A stretch of 64,000 nucleotides of DNA from Cystobacter fuscus DSM 2262 (GCF_000335475.2 NZ_ANAH02000001.1:124001-188000), one strand, 5' to 3'; counted from the stretch's first letter, positions 49,546-59,513 are shown. Translations and numbers: made by a program. Notes: generated by a model not told the origin, from the sequence alone.

Positions 49546-52185
49546 TCAGCGATTGGGCAGCGATTGGCGCCCCTTCAGGGCCGGGGAGAACAGATCTCCC
49601 ACCTTATCCAGGCGCTTGCGCAACGTGCCCAACGTGAAGCGCGAGGGCTCCAACCGGCGCGTCACCTCCGACCACGCGAGCGGTGTGGACACGGGTGCGT
49701 GCGGCAGCGCACGCGGAGAGTAGGGCGCCACCACCGTCTTGCCCCAGGCGTTCTGGTCCGCGTCCAGGTACAGCCGCCCCTGGCGCCGCGACTTGGAGCG
49801 CTCGATGGTCGCCAGCTCCGGGTACTCCTCCGAGAGCGCCGCGAAGGTCTCGTGGGCGAACGCGCGCACCTGCTCGTAGGTGTGATCCGGGGACAGGGGC
49901 ACCAGCACGTGCAGGCCCCGCTTGCCGGACGTCTTCGGCACGCTGGCCAGCTCCAGCCGCTCCAGGTAGCGCCGCAACCCGGTGGCCAGTTCGATCAAAT
50001 CCCCGAAGGTGCCCCCCGGGCCCGGATCCAGGTCGAACACCACCCAGTCGGGCTGCTCCAGGTGCGGCACCCGGCTCGACCACATGTGCAGGGTGAGCGC
50101 GGACTGGTTGGCGAGCCAGAGGAGGGACTCGGGCCGGTCCACCACCACGTGGGACAGCTCCCGCGTCTCGTGGGTGATGCGCACCGTGGTGAGCCCCTCC
50201 GGCACGTGCTCCACGCCCTGGCGGAAGAAGCCCGGCGCCTTCACGCCCTGGGGCCACTGCTGCAGCGTGAGCGGCCGGCCCGCCAGCGCCGGCACCATGA
50301 GGGGCGCGACGTCCTGGAAGTAGGCGTACACGTCCGCCTTGGTGTAGCCCGGCTCGGGAAAGAGGACCCGGTCCCCATGCGTGAGCCCCACCAGGGCCGC
50401 GGCGGCTCCCTTCTTCGCCGGAGCCGACTCCTTCTTCTTCGCCGGAGCGGCCTCCTTCACCGGGGCGGCTGCCTTCCGGGAGACGGCGGATCTGCCCGCG
50501 GAGCGCGCCCCCGGGCGGGCCTTGCGCCCCGTTTCACGGTGGGGACCCCGGCGAGCGGGCCGCTCGATGGGCCGCTCCCGGACACACTCCTCGGGGCGCT
50601 TGTCGCCGCGCAGCCCCTGGAAGGAGGGATGACGCAGCCGCCCATCCTCGGTCCATTCGGTGAAGGCCACCTGGGCCACGTGGCGGGGCTTCACCCAGAT
50701 GGCCTCCTCGTGGTGCAGGGCGTCACGCACGCGCGGAGCATCCTGGACGAGGGGCTTCTTCACCTCGTCGCGCGACAGCAGCTCCCGCAGCTCCCGCCGC
50801 ACCTTCGTCGTGTACCCCGTGCCCACCTTGCCCGCGTAGCGCCAGGCGTTCCCCTCGCGCACCCCCACCAGGAGCGAGCCCAGCTCGGGCCGCTCGTTGG
50901 CCATGGGCGTGAAGCCCACGATGGCCACCTCCTGGTTGGCCTGGACCTTGAGCTTGAGCCAGCTCTCGCCGCGGCCCGGTGAATAGGGGGTGCCCACGCG
51001 CTTGGCCATGACGCCTTCCCAGCCGCGCCGCTGAGCCTGGGCCAGCGCCTGCCGCGCGCTGCCCTTCACCCGCTCGGCGAGCTGCAGGGGCGCCTTCACG
51101 CGCGCCAGCAGCCGCTCGAGCCGCTCGCGACGCTCCTCCAGGGGCAGCGGCCGCAGGTCCTCCCCGTCGAGCCACAGCACATCGAAGATGACGTAGCGCT
51201 CCTCGACCCCCTTGCCGAGGAGTTGGAAGCGGGAGCGCCCCTCGTCGTCCAGGGCGACGAGCTCCCCGTCCACCACCGCCTCGTGCCCACCGAGCGCCCC
51301 GAGCGCCCGGACGACGTCGGCGAAGCGCGCCGACAAGTCCTTGCCACCGCGCGAGTGCAGCGCGACCTCGCCCTCGCGGAACGCGGCGAGCGCGCGGAAC
51401 CCGTCGTACTTCACCTCGTAGAGCCACTCACCCTGCGCGGTGGACTCCACCTGGGCGAGCGTGGCGAGCATGGGCGCGCCCACCTTCTCCAGCAGCGCCA
51501 CGGGAGAGAGGGCCTGGGCCTTCTTCGCGCGGGTGGGGCGGGAGATGCGCACGGGCATGGCCTCGGAGGTGCGCCGGGTGCGCCGCGCGGGGCCATGGGT
51601 GACGCGCTCGCCGGACTTCACGGACTCGGGGTGCTCCTCGGTGACGTCGTAGCCAGCGCGCTCGGTGCCATCCTTGGCCTTGAAGCACAGCCACTGGGCC
51701 TTCTTGCCCATGGGACGGGTGCGGATGAGGTGCCACTCGCCCTGGAGCTTCGTGCCGCGCAGCAGCACGTGCAGCCGCCCCTTCGCGAGCTGCTCGGAGG
51801 CCTGCCCGGGAGGCACCGTGTCGAAGGTGCCCGACTCCCACAGCAGCGAGTCTCCCGCCCCATAGGCCCCATCGGGGATGCGGCCCTCGAAGGTGGCATA
51901 GGCCAGGGGGTGGTCCTCGGTCTGCACCGCGAGCCGCTTCTCGGCCGGATCGTAGCTGGGGCCCTTGGGAATGGCCCAGCTCACCAGCACCCCGTCGATC
52001 TCCAGCCGCAGGTCATAGTGCAGCCGCGTGGCGTCGTGCTTGTGCACCACGAAGATGGGGGCGTCCCGCGACGGCGAGGCCTCGACATCGGGGCCAGGCT
52101 CCGAGGTGAGGGAGAAGTCACGCTTCTCGCCGTAGGTTCCCAATCGCTTCCGAGCCGAGGGTGTCGAGCGTCGCGGGGTCGCCAT
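49546..52185 (-). CDS. ligD: DNA ligase D (phosphoesterase - ligase - polymerase)
   Basis: 879 residues. The N-terminal 3'-phosphoesterase domain (about 40-180) has VVHKHDATRLHYDLRLE. The ATP-dependent ligase domain (about 235-540) carries the adenylation motif EVKYDG (Lys259), and VVDGELVALDD and SWLKLK further on. An Ala/Lys/Arg-rich linker (about 540-605) joins a primase-type polymerase domain with FDLDPG (DxD) and KTSGKRGLHVLVPL. This is the bacterial non-homologous end-joining enzyme, which normally works with Ku. No ku gene is in the window. The domain order PE-Lig-Pol matches the Pseudomonas type rather than the mycobacterial one. Confidence 0.95.
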   Translation of the reverse strand: MATPRRSTPSARKRLGTYGEKRDFSLTSEPGPDVEASPSRDAPIFVVHKHDATRLHYDLRLEIDGVLVSWAIPKGPSYDPAEKRLAVQTEDHPLAYATFEGRIPDGAYGAGDSLLWESGTFDTVPPGQASEQLAKGRLHVLLRGTKLQGEWHLIRTRPMGKKAQWLCFKAKDGTERAGYDVTEEHPESVKSGERVTHGPARRTRRTSEAMPVRISRPTRAKKAQALSPVALLEKVGAPMLATLAQVESTAQGEWLYEVKYDGFRALAAFREGEVALHSRGGKDLSARFADVVRALGALGGHEAVVDGELVALDDEGRSRFQLLGKGVEERYVIFDVLWLDGEDLRPLPLEERRERLERLLARVKAPLQLAERVKGSARQALAQAQRRGWEGVMAKRVGTPYSPGRGESWLKLKVQANQEVAIVGFTPMANERPELGSLLVGVREGNAWRYAGKVGTGYTTKVRRELRELLSRDEVKKPLVQDAPRVRDALHHEEAIWVKPRHVAQVAFTEWTEDGRLRHPSFQGLRGDKRPEECVRERPIERPARRGPHRETGRKARPGARSAGRSAVSRKAAAPVKEAAPAKKKESAPAKKGAAAALVGLTHGDRVLFPEPGYTKADVYAYFQDVAPLMVPALAGRPLTLQQWPQGVKAPGFFRQGVEHVPEGLTTVRITHETRELSHVVVDRPESLLWLANQSALTLHMWSSRVPHLEQPDWVVFDLDPGPGGTFGDLIELATGLRRYLERLELASVPKTSGKRGLHVLVPLSPDHTYEQVRAFAHETFAALSEEYPELATIERSKSRRQGRLYLDADQNAWGKTVVAPYSPRALPHAPVSTPLAWSEVTRRLEPSRFTLGTLRKRLDKVGDLFSPALKGRQSLPNR

Positions 52186-52311
52186 ACCAGGTAAGGGTTG
52201 GCACTCCCTACCCGACCGGCAAAGCGCAGCCTCCTGCTCCCGAGCCGCCCGCTTCCTCTACCTCGACCGTCAAGCGGCGCGGAGCACCCGTGGAGTCGGG
52301 TTCGACACGCC

Positions 52312-53556
52312 CTATCCCAGACCCTTGTCCAGCAGCAGCTCCCCGAGCTGCTGGAAGCCGGCGCGATGGGAGGCGAGGAAGTCCTCGGCGAGCTCGGGCG
52401 GGGGCTTCTCCCAGCGCATCTGCCCGGCGTCCTCCCACCGGCAGAGCACGAGCTGGGAGCGCACCTGCTCCGGCGACTCGAAGGAGAGCGCGTCCAGGAG
52501 GATGGGGTTGGGGCTGGTGAGGAAGACCTGACGGGGGCTCAGCGCCTCGATGCAGTAGGGCAGCCAGGGGTGGGGCAGGCCGTTGACGAGCTCGTCGGCG
52601 ATGGCGACGTGCTCGACACAGTCCAGGTAGTACAGGAAGGACAGGGTGCGCTTCTGCCCGTAGCTCAGGTGCCTGTCGGGGAGGGTCCACCCCGCGCGAT
52701 GGGTGAAGTGGAACGCCTGACGTCCGGACTTGCGTGCCTCCACTCCCTCCTCTCCGGGCAGCCGGTTGAACTCGAGGACCGCGGCGGCCGTCTCGAAGTC
52801 CAGCAGACTGGCCAACTGACCCAGGAAGGGAAGCTGACGCTCGTCCAGGACGTACTGGTCCTCGTCCCAGCGCTCCCCCGCCAGCTCCGACACCCGCTCG
52901 GCGAGGACCTGACCCAGGGGCGAGCCCTCGATGCGGACCCGGCCATCCGCGCCCCGCACCAGGCCGATGTCGAGCTGCCGCAGCAGGGAATAGAACTCCA
53001 GGGACTCGTCGAAGCGGCGGGCCTCGGCATCGGGACAGAGCACCAGAACCACCTGCGCGAGCAGCTCCCGCCGGGGATGCGCCACGTCGATCCACCCCGA
53101 CAGTCCGCTGAACAGGTGACTCCACAGGCACGTACCCACCGGAGGTCCCTCGGACAGGGGCACGTCCACGCCCACCTCCGCTTCCACGCGGATGACGCGC
53201 GCGGCCTCGTCGACCACGAAGATGAGCGGCGGTGCGGCGGAGCCGAAGGAGATCTCCACCCGGGCGAAGAGCACGGGCCGGACCTCGCGCTCGGCCGAGG
53301 AGCGGGGACGGTGTTCATGCCGGATGGCGAAGTGCGCCCTCACCTCCCCCTCCGAGAAGCCGTACTCCAGATCGAACTCGTCCTCCAGCAGGTCGGAGAA
53401 GTCCGCGCTGAACATGGCCGCGACGAGATCGAGCAACGAGCTCTTCCCCGTTCCGCTCTGCCCCAACAGGACATTGCAGACGGGATCGAACGTCAGGCGC
53501 GTTCCGGGTTTCACCTTTCGGAATCTATTGAGCTGGAGCCACTGGAGTTTGATCAT
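52312..53556 (-). CDS. Stand-alone AAA/ABC-type ATPase
   Basis: 414 residues. The Walker A motif is GQSGTGKSS (about 34-42), an LSYGQKRTLSF segment resembles the ABC signature and the Walker B motif is VAIADELVNG, followed by a switch-like VFLTSPNPILLD. The middle is a beta-rich and helical insertion without recognised fold. This layout fits AAA_15/AAA_21 proteins of the OLD/SMC-like branch. It is not an ABC transporter. No partner nuclease is directly adjacent; the kinase gene that precedes it in transcription is unrelated. Start at MIKLQWLQL because the usual family start is there. A role in DNA repair or defence is possible but not shown. Confidence 0.75.
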   Translation of the reverse strand: MIKLQWLQLNRFRKVKPGTRLTFDPVCNVLLGQSGTGKSSLLDLVAAMFSADFSDLLEDEFDLEYGFSEGEVRAHFAIRHEHRPRSSAEREVRPVLFARVEISFGSAAPPLIFVVDEAARVIRVEAEVGVDVPLSEGPPVGTCLWSHLFSGLSGWIDVAHPRRELLAQVVLVLCPDAEARRFDESLEFYSLLRQLDIGLVRGADGRVRIEGSPLGQVLAERVSELAGERWDEDQYVLDERQLPFLGQLASLLDFETAAAVLEFNRLPGEEGVEARKSGRQAFHFTHRAGWTLPDRHLSYGQKRTLSFLYYLDCVEHVAIADELVNGLPHPWLPYCIEALSPRQVFLTSPNPILLDALSFESPEQVRSQLVLCRWEDAGQMRWEKPPPELAEDFLASHRAGFQQLGELLLDKGLG

Positions 53557-53598
53557 GGACTGAGAGCCGTTTGGTCCCAAGGGGACTTCAATGGTTGT

Positions 53599-55470
53599 TT
53601 ATTGATTGACGCGAATGTCGGGTTTTGCTTCGGGGTCGACCTGCTCGATGTCGAAGCGCCGCCGCTTACCTTTGGGCGGCTCGACGGCGGTCATGAACTG
53701 CGGATCATTGAGGACAACACTGCCCGGACCGTGGTCCACCAGCGCCGGGTCCACCAGGACATTTGGAAACGAAAAAGCCTCTCGCGTCAGAAGGCCATAC
53801 ACCATCTCCCCGGTGCTCGCGGCGGCGCCACAAAAGGGCAGCCATGAGCCATCCGGAAGTTGGACTCGGTCGAACTCGATATAGACCCGCATCCGAGTGG
53901 TCACCGCCTGTCCCGCGATGACCAGGTATCGAGAGTCCTCACCCTCAAAGGGATACATGTGGGCCGTGATGGGACCCGACTTGACGTTGAGCCCCCCTCC
54001 TTCGGTCAGGGGCTTTCTGCGCGAGACAGAGGAGACCGAGGGGCCCGGCTGGATGTAGCTGTCGTACATGTAGTCAGGCAGGAATCCCAGCTTCTGGGGA
54101 GTCTCAATCGCCTCGGGGGGACACCGCTTGAGGTAGCCACTGGGATCCGGACGCACGGTGGGGGCCGTGGCACAACCCACGAACTGGACCAGGGTCGCGC
54201 CCAGCAGGGCGCGCAGCAGGGCACAGGCACGCGAGGGAACCTCCGCCGAGGTGTCGGCGGCGAAATGAGTCGGAAGAGACGAAGGGGCTGGCACGGGTTG
54301 CACTCCTTGTTCGGCGGGCCTCGGCGAGACCGGCACGGTGGACTCCACACGAGGGAGGATCCCGCCTCCCACGTGGAGAAGGAGCCACCCTCCCCACCCA
54401 AGCAACCCCATCCCGAGCATCAACACCAGGAACACCTTCATCCAGCGGCGCGGTCCCCGCTCTCTTGCCGAGGACCCAGCCCTTCCAGCAGACCCCCGGA
54501 CCGCTCTCCCTCGCACCAACGCCGACTCCTGCCCGGAGAACGCCCTTCCCGAGGTCCGCCACGGGGGCGACTGCCCCTCTTCCGCCCGGAGCCGTTGCAG
54601 TTCCTCGCGCACGACGCTGGCGCTCGGCGGACGTCGTGACGGCTCCTTCGCCAGCAGCCGCATGGCGAGCGAGCACAAGGACGCGGGAGCCTCGGGGTTG
54701 AGCAGCCGGGGCTCCACGGGCGGCTGGGTGAGGATGGCCACCAGCAGCTGGTCCACCGGCAGCTTCGGGTCGAAGGGATGATGGCCCGTGAGCGCTTCGT
54801 ACAGGAGGACACCCACGGCGTAGAGGTCCGCGGAGGGATGGGCCTCGAAACGGGCGCCCTTCTGCCGGGCCTCCTGACTCATCACGAAACGGATGGCCTC
54901 TGGCGGCTGGCAGTACATCGTGCCCGGAGCAATCCCCTCGGTCAGCGGAGGCGCGCAGGGAAGGTGGACGGCCCCGAAGTCGATGAGGAAGGGCCGCGAG
55001 TCCTCGTCACGCACCAACACGTTGTCGGCCTTGATGTCCCGGTGGCACATGCCGCGCGCGTGCATGGCCTCGAGCGGACGCAGCACCTCGCACAGCACGT
55101 CCACCCACTCGAAGGGAGTGACGCGCCCGCGACGGCACCACTCGATGAAGGTCACTCCCGGGACGTAGTCCGTCACATAGAAGGAGTAGCCCGTGCGCGG
55201 ATCCGGCCATCGTCCCCACTCGTGCACGGGCAGCAGGTTGGGATGGACCAGGTGTTCCAGGGACACCGCCTCGCGGCGCAACCAGCCATCCACCCGGTCC
55301 TCGTCCGCGTCCGAGACGGGTTGCAGCGCCATCTTCAAGGCGTAGTAGTGGCGCCCACGCTCCGCCAGGAAGACCATGGAGAAGCCGCCCACGCCCAGAC
55401 GACGCAGGAGGCGGTACTCCCGCACGTGGTCCCCGGGCCGGAGCTGGTTGGGGTGAAGGGCCTTGCTCAT
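53599..55470 (-). CDS. Membrane Ser/Thr kinase with conserved C-terminal extension
   Basis: 623 residues. The kinase domain (about 18-290) has GVGGFSMVF, ALKM (K46), CHRDIKADN (about 140-148) and LIDFG. A transmembrane segment lies at about 345-368. The exported C-terminal part (about 420-623) contains a beta-rich domain (VIAGQAVTTRMRVYIEFDRVQLPDGSWLPFCG) without recognised function, probably a sensor. The gene starts in a 4-nt overlap with a DUF2381 gene, a recurring pair in myxobacteria. The exported DUF2381 protein may bind the sensor domain; this is inference. Confidence 0.88.
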   Translation of the reverse strand: MSKALHPNQLRPGDHVREYRLLRRLGVGGFSMVFLAERGRHYYALKMALQPVSDADEDRVDGWLRREAVSLEHLVHPNLLPVHEWGRWPDPRTGYSFYVTDYVPGVTFIEWCRRGRVTPFEWVDVLCEVLRPLEAMHARGMCHRDIKADNVLVRDEDSRPFLIDFGAVHLPCAPPLTEGIAPGTMYCQPPEAIRFVMSQEARQKGARFEAHPSADLYAVGVLLYEALTGHHPFDPKLPVDQLLVAILTQPPVEPRLLNPEAPASLCSLAMRLLAKEPSRRPPSASVVREELQRLRAEEGQSPPWRTSGRAFSGQESALVRGRAVRGSAGRAGSSARERGPRRWMKVFLVLMLGMGLLGWGGWLLLHVGGGILPRVESTVPVSPRPAEQGVQPVPAPSSLPTHFAADTSAEVPSRACALLRALLGATLVQFVGCATAPTVRPDPSGYLKRCPPEAIETPQKLGFLPDYMYDSYIQPGPSVSSVSRRKPLTEGGGLNVKSGPITAHMYPFEGEDSRYLVIAGQAVTTRMRVYIEFDRVQLPDGSWLPFCGAAASTGEMVYGLLTREAFSFPNVLVDPALVDHGPGSVVLNDPQFMTAVEPPKGKRRRFDIEQVDPEAKPDIRVNQ

Positions 55471-56300
55471 GGTGTCGACCTCGACCGGGCCAGGGGAAGC
55501 GAGAGCGAGCCCTCCGCGTCCCCCTCGCCTCTCAGCACCACCTCCAGCGTGCTGGCCCCCTCCGGGAGGACCGACACGAAGGTGTACTGTCGAGGGTAAG
55601 AAGCTGACGACATCGAGGAGACGCGCAGGAGGGGCAAGGGCACGACAGACCCCTCCTGAATGACGGAGCGCAGCAGGAGGCGCTTGCTCACATCGACGGA
55701 GCGCCGTCGCTCCCAGAGGAGAAACGAGACGAAGACGTAGTGGTCGAGCCGCAGAACGGAGCGGAACCGCACCAAGGAGTCTCCACTGTTGAGGAAGCAC
55801 ATCCCCGGCGGGGCCATCTCGACGGGCTCCGCACGTGCTGCATTGAGGAGCCGGGCCATGTCTCCGGCGCCCTCTTCGACTTCCACAGCAGCGGACGCGT
55901 GGAGCAGGAGCCCGACCTGGGTATCCACCTCGTCGCGGACGGAACTCAACACGAGGGAGAGCAACCCTCCCTGCTCGAGGGGAACGGAAACAAGGAGCCG
56001 CTCACCCTTGGGGAGATCCACGGAGGGAAGGATGAGGAAGGACGAGCCCTCCACGGGAACGAGCCGGACGTGGCCGTGCTCGCTCTGGAGCCGTGGCCCC
56101 TCGGGGCCCAGGCGCACGTCGAGGGAGACGAGCGTGGGGGAGCCACCCGCGACATGAACTTCGGAGGGCGCCTCGCTCGCGCCAGCGGAGACCCGCACGA
56201 TGCGCTGCCGGGACATACGTCCGGCGCTCCGGTCTCCAGCGAAGACCGGTACGGAGGTGAGCAGGAGAAGCACGAGGAGAGCCGAGAAAACGGAGCGCAC
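55467..56300 (-). CDS. DUF2381 (TIGR02268-type) exported protein
   Basis: About 277 residues. A signal peptide (LLVLLLLTSVPVFA-G) precedes a beta-rich domain with VHVAGGSPTLVSLDVRLGPEG and LPSVDLPKGERLLVSVPLEQG, the early part of DUF2381 proteins. It has the family's C-terminal half (DHYVFVSFLLWERRRSVDV). A GTG at 56300 with GAAGG upstream is preferred over an ATG at 56360. Its stop overlaps the kinase start by 4 nt (ATGA). Function unknown; it is a paralogous family expanded in myxobacteria, and a fragment of another member is at 34128. Confidence 0.75.
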   Translation of the reverse strand: MRSVFSALLVLLLLTSVPVFAGDRSAGRMSRQRIVRVSAGASEAPSEVHVAGGSPTLVSLDVRLGPEGPRLQSEHGHVRLVPVEGSSFLILPSVDLPKGERLLVSVPLEQGGLLSLVLSSVRDEVDTQVGLLLHASAAVEVEEGAGDMARLLNAARAEPVEMAPPGMCFLNSGDSLVRFRSVLRLDHYVFVSFLLWERRRSVDVSKRLLLRSVIQEGSVVPLPLLRVSSMSSASYPRQYTFVSVLPEGASTLEVVLRGEGDAEGSLSLPLARSRSTP

Positions 56301-56557
56301 GCGAAGCCTTCGTCGTGAAAGCGGGCGGGCAAGGTATTCGGGATGGCGCGCGACCGGCAAGAACTCGTTGACTTTCGAGGTCAGGTGCTAAAAGGTGACT
56401 TCCGGAATCAACTCCGGTAGAGAAGGGGCGCCTTTCGGGAGGAACACGTGCAGTCCCACGCCATGCGGGCGGGGCCATTACCTGTTCATCACCTGGTGGG
56501 AGAATCCACGTCTGGAATTGACGGGGTTGAATCCGAATCCATCACAGACGAGCGGAT

Positions 56558-57835
56558 TCAGATGAGCCGGCGGAAGGTGTACAGCACGCGCTCGAGCACC
56601 TTGCGCCAGAGGGGCCGCTGGCGGAACACGGTCAGGTCCACCTCGCGGCAGTCCTGGCAGTCGCCGCGAATGGCGCTCTCCAGTTGGAAGCCCAACCGCG
56701 GATCGGTGAAGACGGCGTTCGCCTCGTGGTTGAAGGCGAGCGACAACCGCTCGAGGTTGAACGAGCCGATGGTGCCCCACACGCCGTCCACCACCGCCGT
56801 CTTGGTGTGCAGCACGCACCGCTCCCACTCGAAGATGCGCACGCCCGCGGTGAGCAGCTTCTCGTAGAAGGAGCGCGTGGCGTTCATGATCCACGGGTGG
56901 TCGCCCCGGGCGTTGAGCAGCAGGCGCACCTCCACGCCCCGCTGGGCGGCGTCGCGCAACGCGGCCACGAGCTTCCTGTCCGGCACGAAGTAGGCGGCCG
57001 CCACCAGCACGCTGCGGCGGGCGCGGGAGATGGCATGCAGGTAGGCGCGGTGGATGCTCCGGCGGTTGGAGAGCACCGCCAGGCCCACGCCGCCCCGGCC
57101 CTGGGACTGGAGCTGCGCGCGCACCTGCTTGCGCCGGCGGCGGCCCTCGCGCCAGGAGCGGAACTTGTCCTGGAAGGCCATGCGCCAGGTGGCCACGAAG
57201 CGGCGCTCCAGCTCGTACACCGCGGGCCCTTCCACCCGGAGCACGTCATCGCGCCAGCAGTCGCCCCCCTGCCCCTTCGGGGCCCAGTGCACGGCGATGT
57301 TCACCCCACCGATGAAGGCCACCTCGCCATCCACCGAGAGGATCTTCCGGTGATCCCTCCGCAAGAGGTGGCGCAGGCCCCGGCCCAGGCTGCTGAAGGG
57401 CTTGAAGGGACGGATGTCCACGCCCCGAGCACGCAGGGACTCGAAGAAGTCGCCGCGGCTCGACCAGGAGCCCAGGGCGTCGTACAGCACCCGCACGTGC
57501 ACGCCGCGCTCGGCCGCTTCCGCCAGGGCCTTGCCGAACAGCTCGCCCACCGCGTCGGACAAGAACATGTATGTCTCGAGGTGGACATAGCGGCGCGCGT
57601 TGCGGATGGCCTCCAGCATGGAGGGGTAGACCTCCACGCCGTCGCGCAGCAACTGGCAGGCGTTCCCCCTCAACGGAGAGTGCGAGGGGGGCAGGTAGTA
57701 GCGGGCGAGCAAGGCCGTGGAAACCTCTGCGTTCCAGTGCGGGGTGTTGGTGGGTGGACGAGCGGATATCCGCCCGGGCCCATCCAGCGACCCCGCCCTG
57801 ACCTCCGCCCCGCTGCCCCCTTCCCGCTCACGCAT
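56558..57835 (-). CDS. Phospholipase D-family enzyme, cardiolipin-synthase-like
   Basis: 425 residues. Two HKD motifs are intact: DHRKILSVDGEVAFIGGVN and LHTKTAVVDGVWGTIGSFN. This is the arrangement of ClsB-type cardiolipin synthases, which transfer a phosphatidyl group, or related phosphodiesterases. There is no transmembrane segment at the N-terminus, unlike ClsA, and the first 35 residues are Gly/Pro/Arg-rich, so the true start may be the later Met or Val codons near residue 35-60. HETYMF-like segment YVHLETYMFLSDAVG precedes the first motif. It probably acts on the inner membrane. Confidence 0.88.
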   Translation of the reverse strand: MREREGGSGAEVRAGSLDGPGRISARPPTNTPHWNAEVSTALLARYYLPPSHSPLRGNACQLLRDGVEVYPSMLEAIRNARRYVHLETYMFLSDAVGELFGKALAEAAERGVHVRVLYDALGSWSSRGDFFESLRARGVDIRPFKPFSSLGRGLRHLLRRDHRKILSVDGEVAFIGGVNIAVHWAPKGQGGDCWRDDVLRVEGPAVYELERRFVATWRMAFQDKFRSWREGRRRRKQVRAQLQSQGRGGVGLAVLSNRRSIHRAYLHAISRARRSVLVAAAYFVPDRKLVAALRDAAQRGVEVRLLLNARGDHPWIMNATRSFYEKLLTAGVRIFEWERCVLHTKTAVVDGVWGTIGSFNLERLSLAFNHEANAVFTDPRLGFQLESAIRGDCQDCREVDLTVFRQRPLWRKVLERVLYTFRRLI

Positions 57836-57883
57836 GGTGGGACAAGGGTGGGAACGCCAGGGCGATCTGGCAACCTTACCGGG

Positions 57884-59506
57884 TCATTGACTGATTTCCG
57901 CGCGCTTCATCTCCGCCTTCTGGGCACAGAGCTGATCCGTCTCGTCCGGGAAGTACTCGCGCGTGTGGTCCAGGGTGGCGTTGGCCTCCTGCCACTTGTT
58001 CTGGTTGACGTAGCGTTCCACCTCCAGCATGAGCTTGGCGCACACCTTGTCCAGCTCCTTCTGGGCGTCCTTCATGCGCTCGCGCGCCTCGTAGTAGAGG
58101 TCCGGACGGGGCTCGGGGTGGGCTTCCAGCAGCAGCCACGCCTCGCGGAACGACTTCCAACCCTCGTAGCCGTTGCGCGCGCCCACCTTGACGTTGTCCA
58201 TGTTCTTGCGCCCACGCGTGTACGCCTTGCGCGCTTCCTCCAGGAGCTGCTCGGGGGAGATCTCCGGCAGCGGCACCCGCTCCAACCAGACGTTCCAGAT
58301 GCGCCAGGGGTCCTCCCCGGGCGGATTCTTGGTGTTGTCGAAGGTGATGCGGTTGATCTCCCCCTTCTTGAGCAACTGCCAGGGGATCATGGTCTCGAGG
58401 ACCCGGTCCTGGCTGGCGAGGGTATCCGGGGGCACCTTGCCCAGGTCCGCACCATTGACCGTCACGATGACTTCTCCCTCGGAGATGCCCTGCGCCTGGT
58501 AGTGCAGGATGGCGAGCGTACGGGTGGCGGCGGTGTACTCCCACTCGAAGTCCTTCCGGTCCGAGTGCTCCCAGTCCACGCCCTCGCCCAGACCGAAGGA
58601 GTCGGTGATGATCTGCTTGTTGGCGAAGCTGTCCGGCTCAGGGCCGCGCTGCACTGAGGCCCCGGTGTCGAGCACCAGCCAGAAGACGAGCGCCACGAGG
58701 CCCAGCCCCAGCACGCCGCCCAGGCCCATGATGCCGCGGCGCACGTTGGTGCTCGCATCGAGCCAGAAGAGCTTGATGTTGGCCACCAGGCCGGGGGACT
58801 CGCGCCGGATGCGGGCACGATCCGCGGCGGACAGGGAGGAGCCGGCGGGCGCACCGGCGGCACCGGTGGAGCGAGCCACCGCGCTGGAGGAGGAGGCCGG
58901 ACGCCGGGAGGGAGGCGCCGCGGGAGCCGAGTCCGGAGCACGGGCCAGGGCCGCGGCGGAGGCGCCGCCGCCCCGGGCGGGACGGGGAGGAGGAGCGCCC
59001 GGAGGCAGCGCGGGCTGCACCCCGGTGCGCGCGCGCGGCATGGCGCGGGTGGAGCTGCGCCGCGCGGCGTCGAGGGTCTCCGCGTCCGCGCCCTCGGGAG
59101 CCAGGGCCTCGCCCCGGTTGCGCTGGCGCGACACGGCATCCACGGACACGATGCGCGTGCTGCCCTCATCCACCGTGACCTCGGCCCCGGGCGAGGTGGC
59201 ATCCTCGACCACCGGCTTGAAGACGAACACCACCGGCCCGAGCGACAGCTGGGCCCCTTCGTCCAGGGCCAGCTTCTCCTTCACGGGGACCAGCGTGCCA
59301 TTGACCCGGGTGCCGTTGGAGCTGCCCATGTCCTCGACGTAGTACTGGTCCGCCTCGGAGAAGATGCGGCAGTGGCGGCGGGAGATGCCCGCGTCGTACA
59401 GGACGACATCACACTCGGCGACACGACCGATGAGGACGGAGTCCTGTTCGAAGACGAACTCCTTGCCCGCCTCCTTGCCCTCGGCGATCGTCAGCTGGAA
59501 GCTCAT
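57884..59506 (-). CDS. FHA-domain membrane protein
   Basis: 540 residues. The FHA domain (about 1-100) has the phosphothreonine-binding elements LIGR, GISRRHCRI and DMGSSNGTRVNG. A Pro/Ala/Arg-rich linker (about 115-230) follows, then a transmembrane segment (about 255-277). The C-terminal part (about 290-540) has a beta domain (ITDSFGLGEGVDWEHSDRKDFEWEYTA) and helices (EEARKAYTRGRKN; ARERMKDAQKELDK). It probably reads Ser/Thr phosphorylation in the cytosol and acts across the membrane. The WYL regulator genes lie 7 nt upstream, so the three may be one transcript. Confidence 0.85.
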   Translation of the reverse strand: MSFQLTIAEGKEAGKEFVFEQDSVLIGRVAECDVVLYDAGISRRHCRIFSEADQYYVEDMGSSNGTRVNGTLVPVKEKLALDEGAQLSLGPVVFVFKPVVEDATSPGAEVTVDEGSTRIVSVDAVSRQRNRGEALAPEGADAETLDAARRSSTRAMPRARTGVQPALPPGAPPPRPARGGGASAAALARAPDSAPAAPPSRRPASSSSAVARSTGAAGAPAGSSLSAADRARIRRESPGLVANIKLFWLDASTNVRRGIMGLGGVLGLGLVALVFWLVLDTGASVQRGPEPDSFANKQIITDSFGLGEGVDWEHSDRKDFEWEYTAATRTLAILHYQAQGISEGEVIVTVNGADLGKVPPDTLASQDRVLETMIPWQLLKKGEINRITFDNTKNPPGEDPWRIWNVWLERVPLPEISPEQLLEEARKAYTRGRKNMDNVKVGARNGYEGWKSFREAWLLLEAHPEPRPDLYYEARERMKDAQKELDKVCAKLMLEVERYVNQNKWQEANATLDHTREYFPDETDQLCAQKAEMKRAEISQ

Positions 59507-59513
59507 GAAACCC

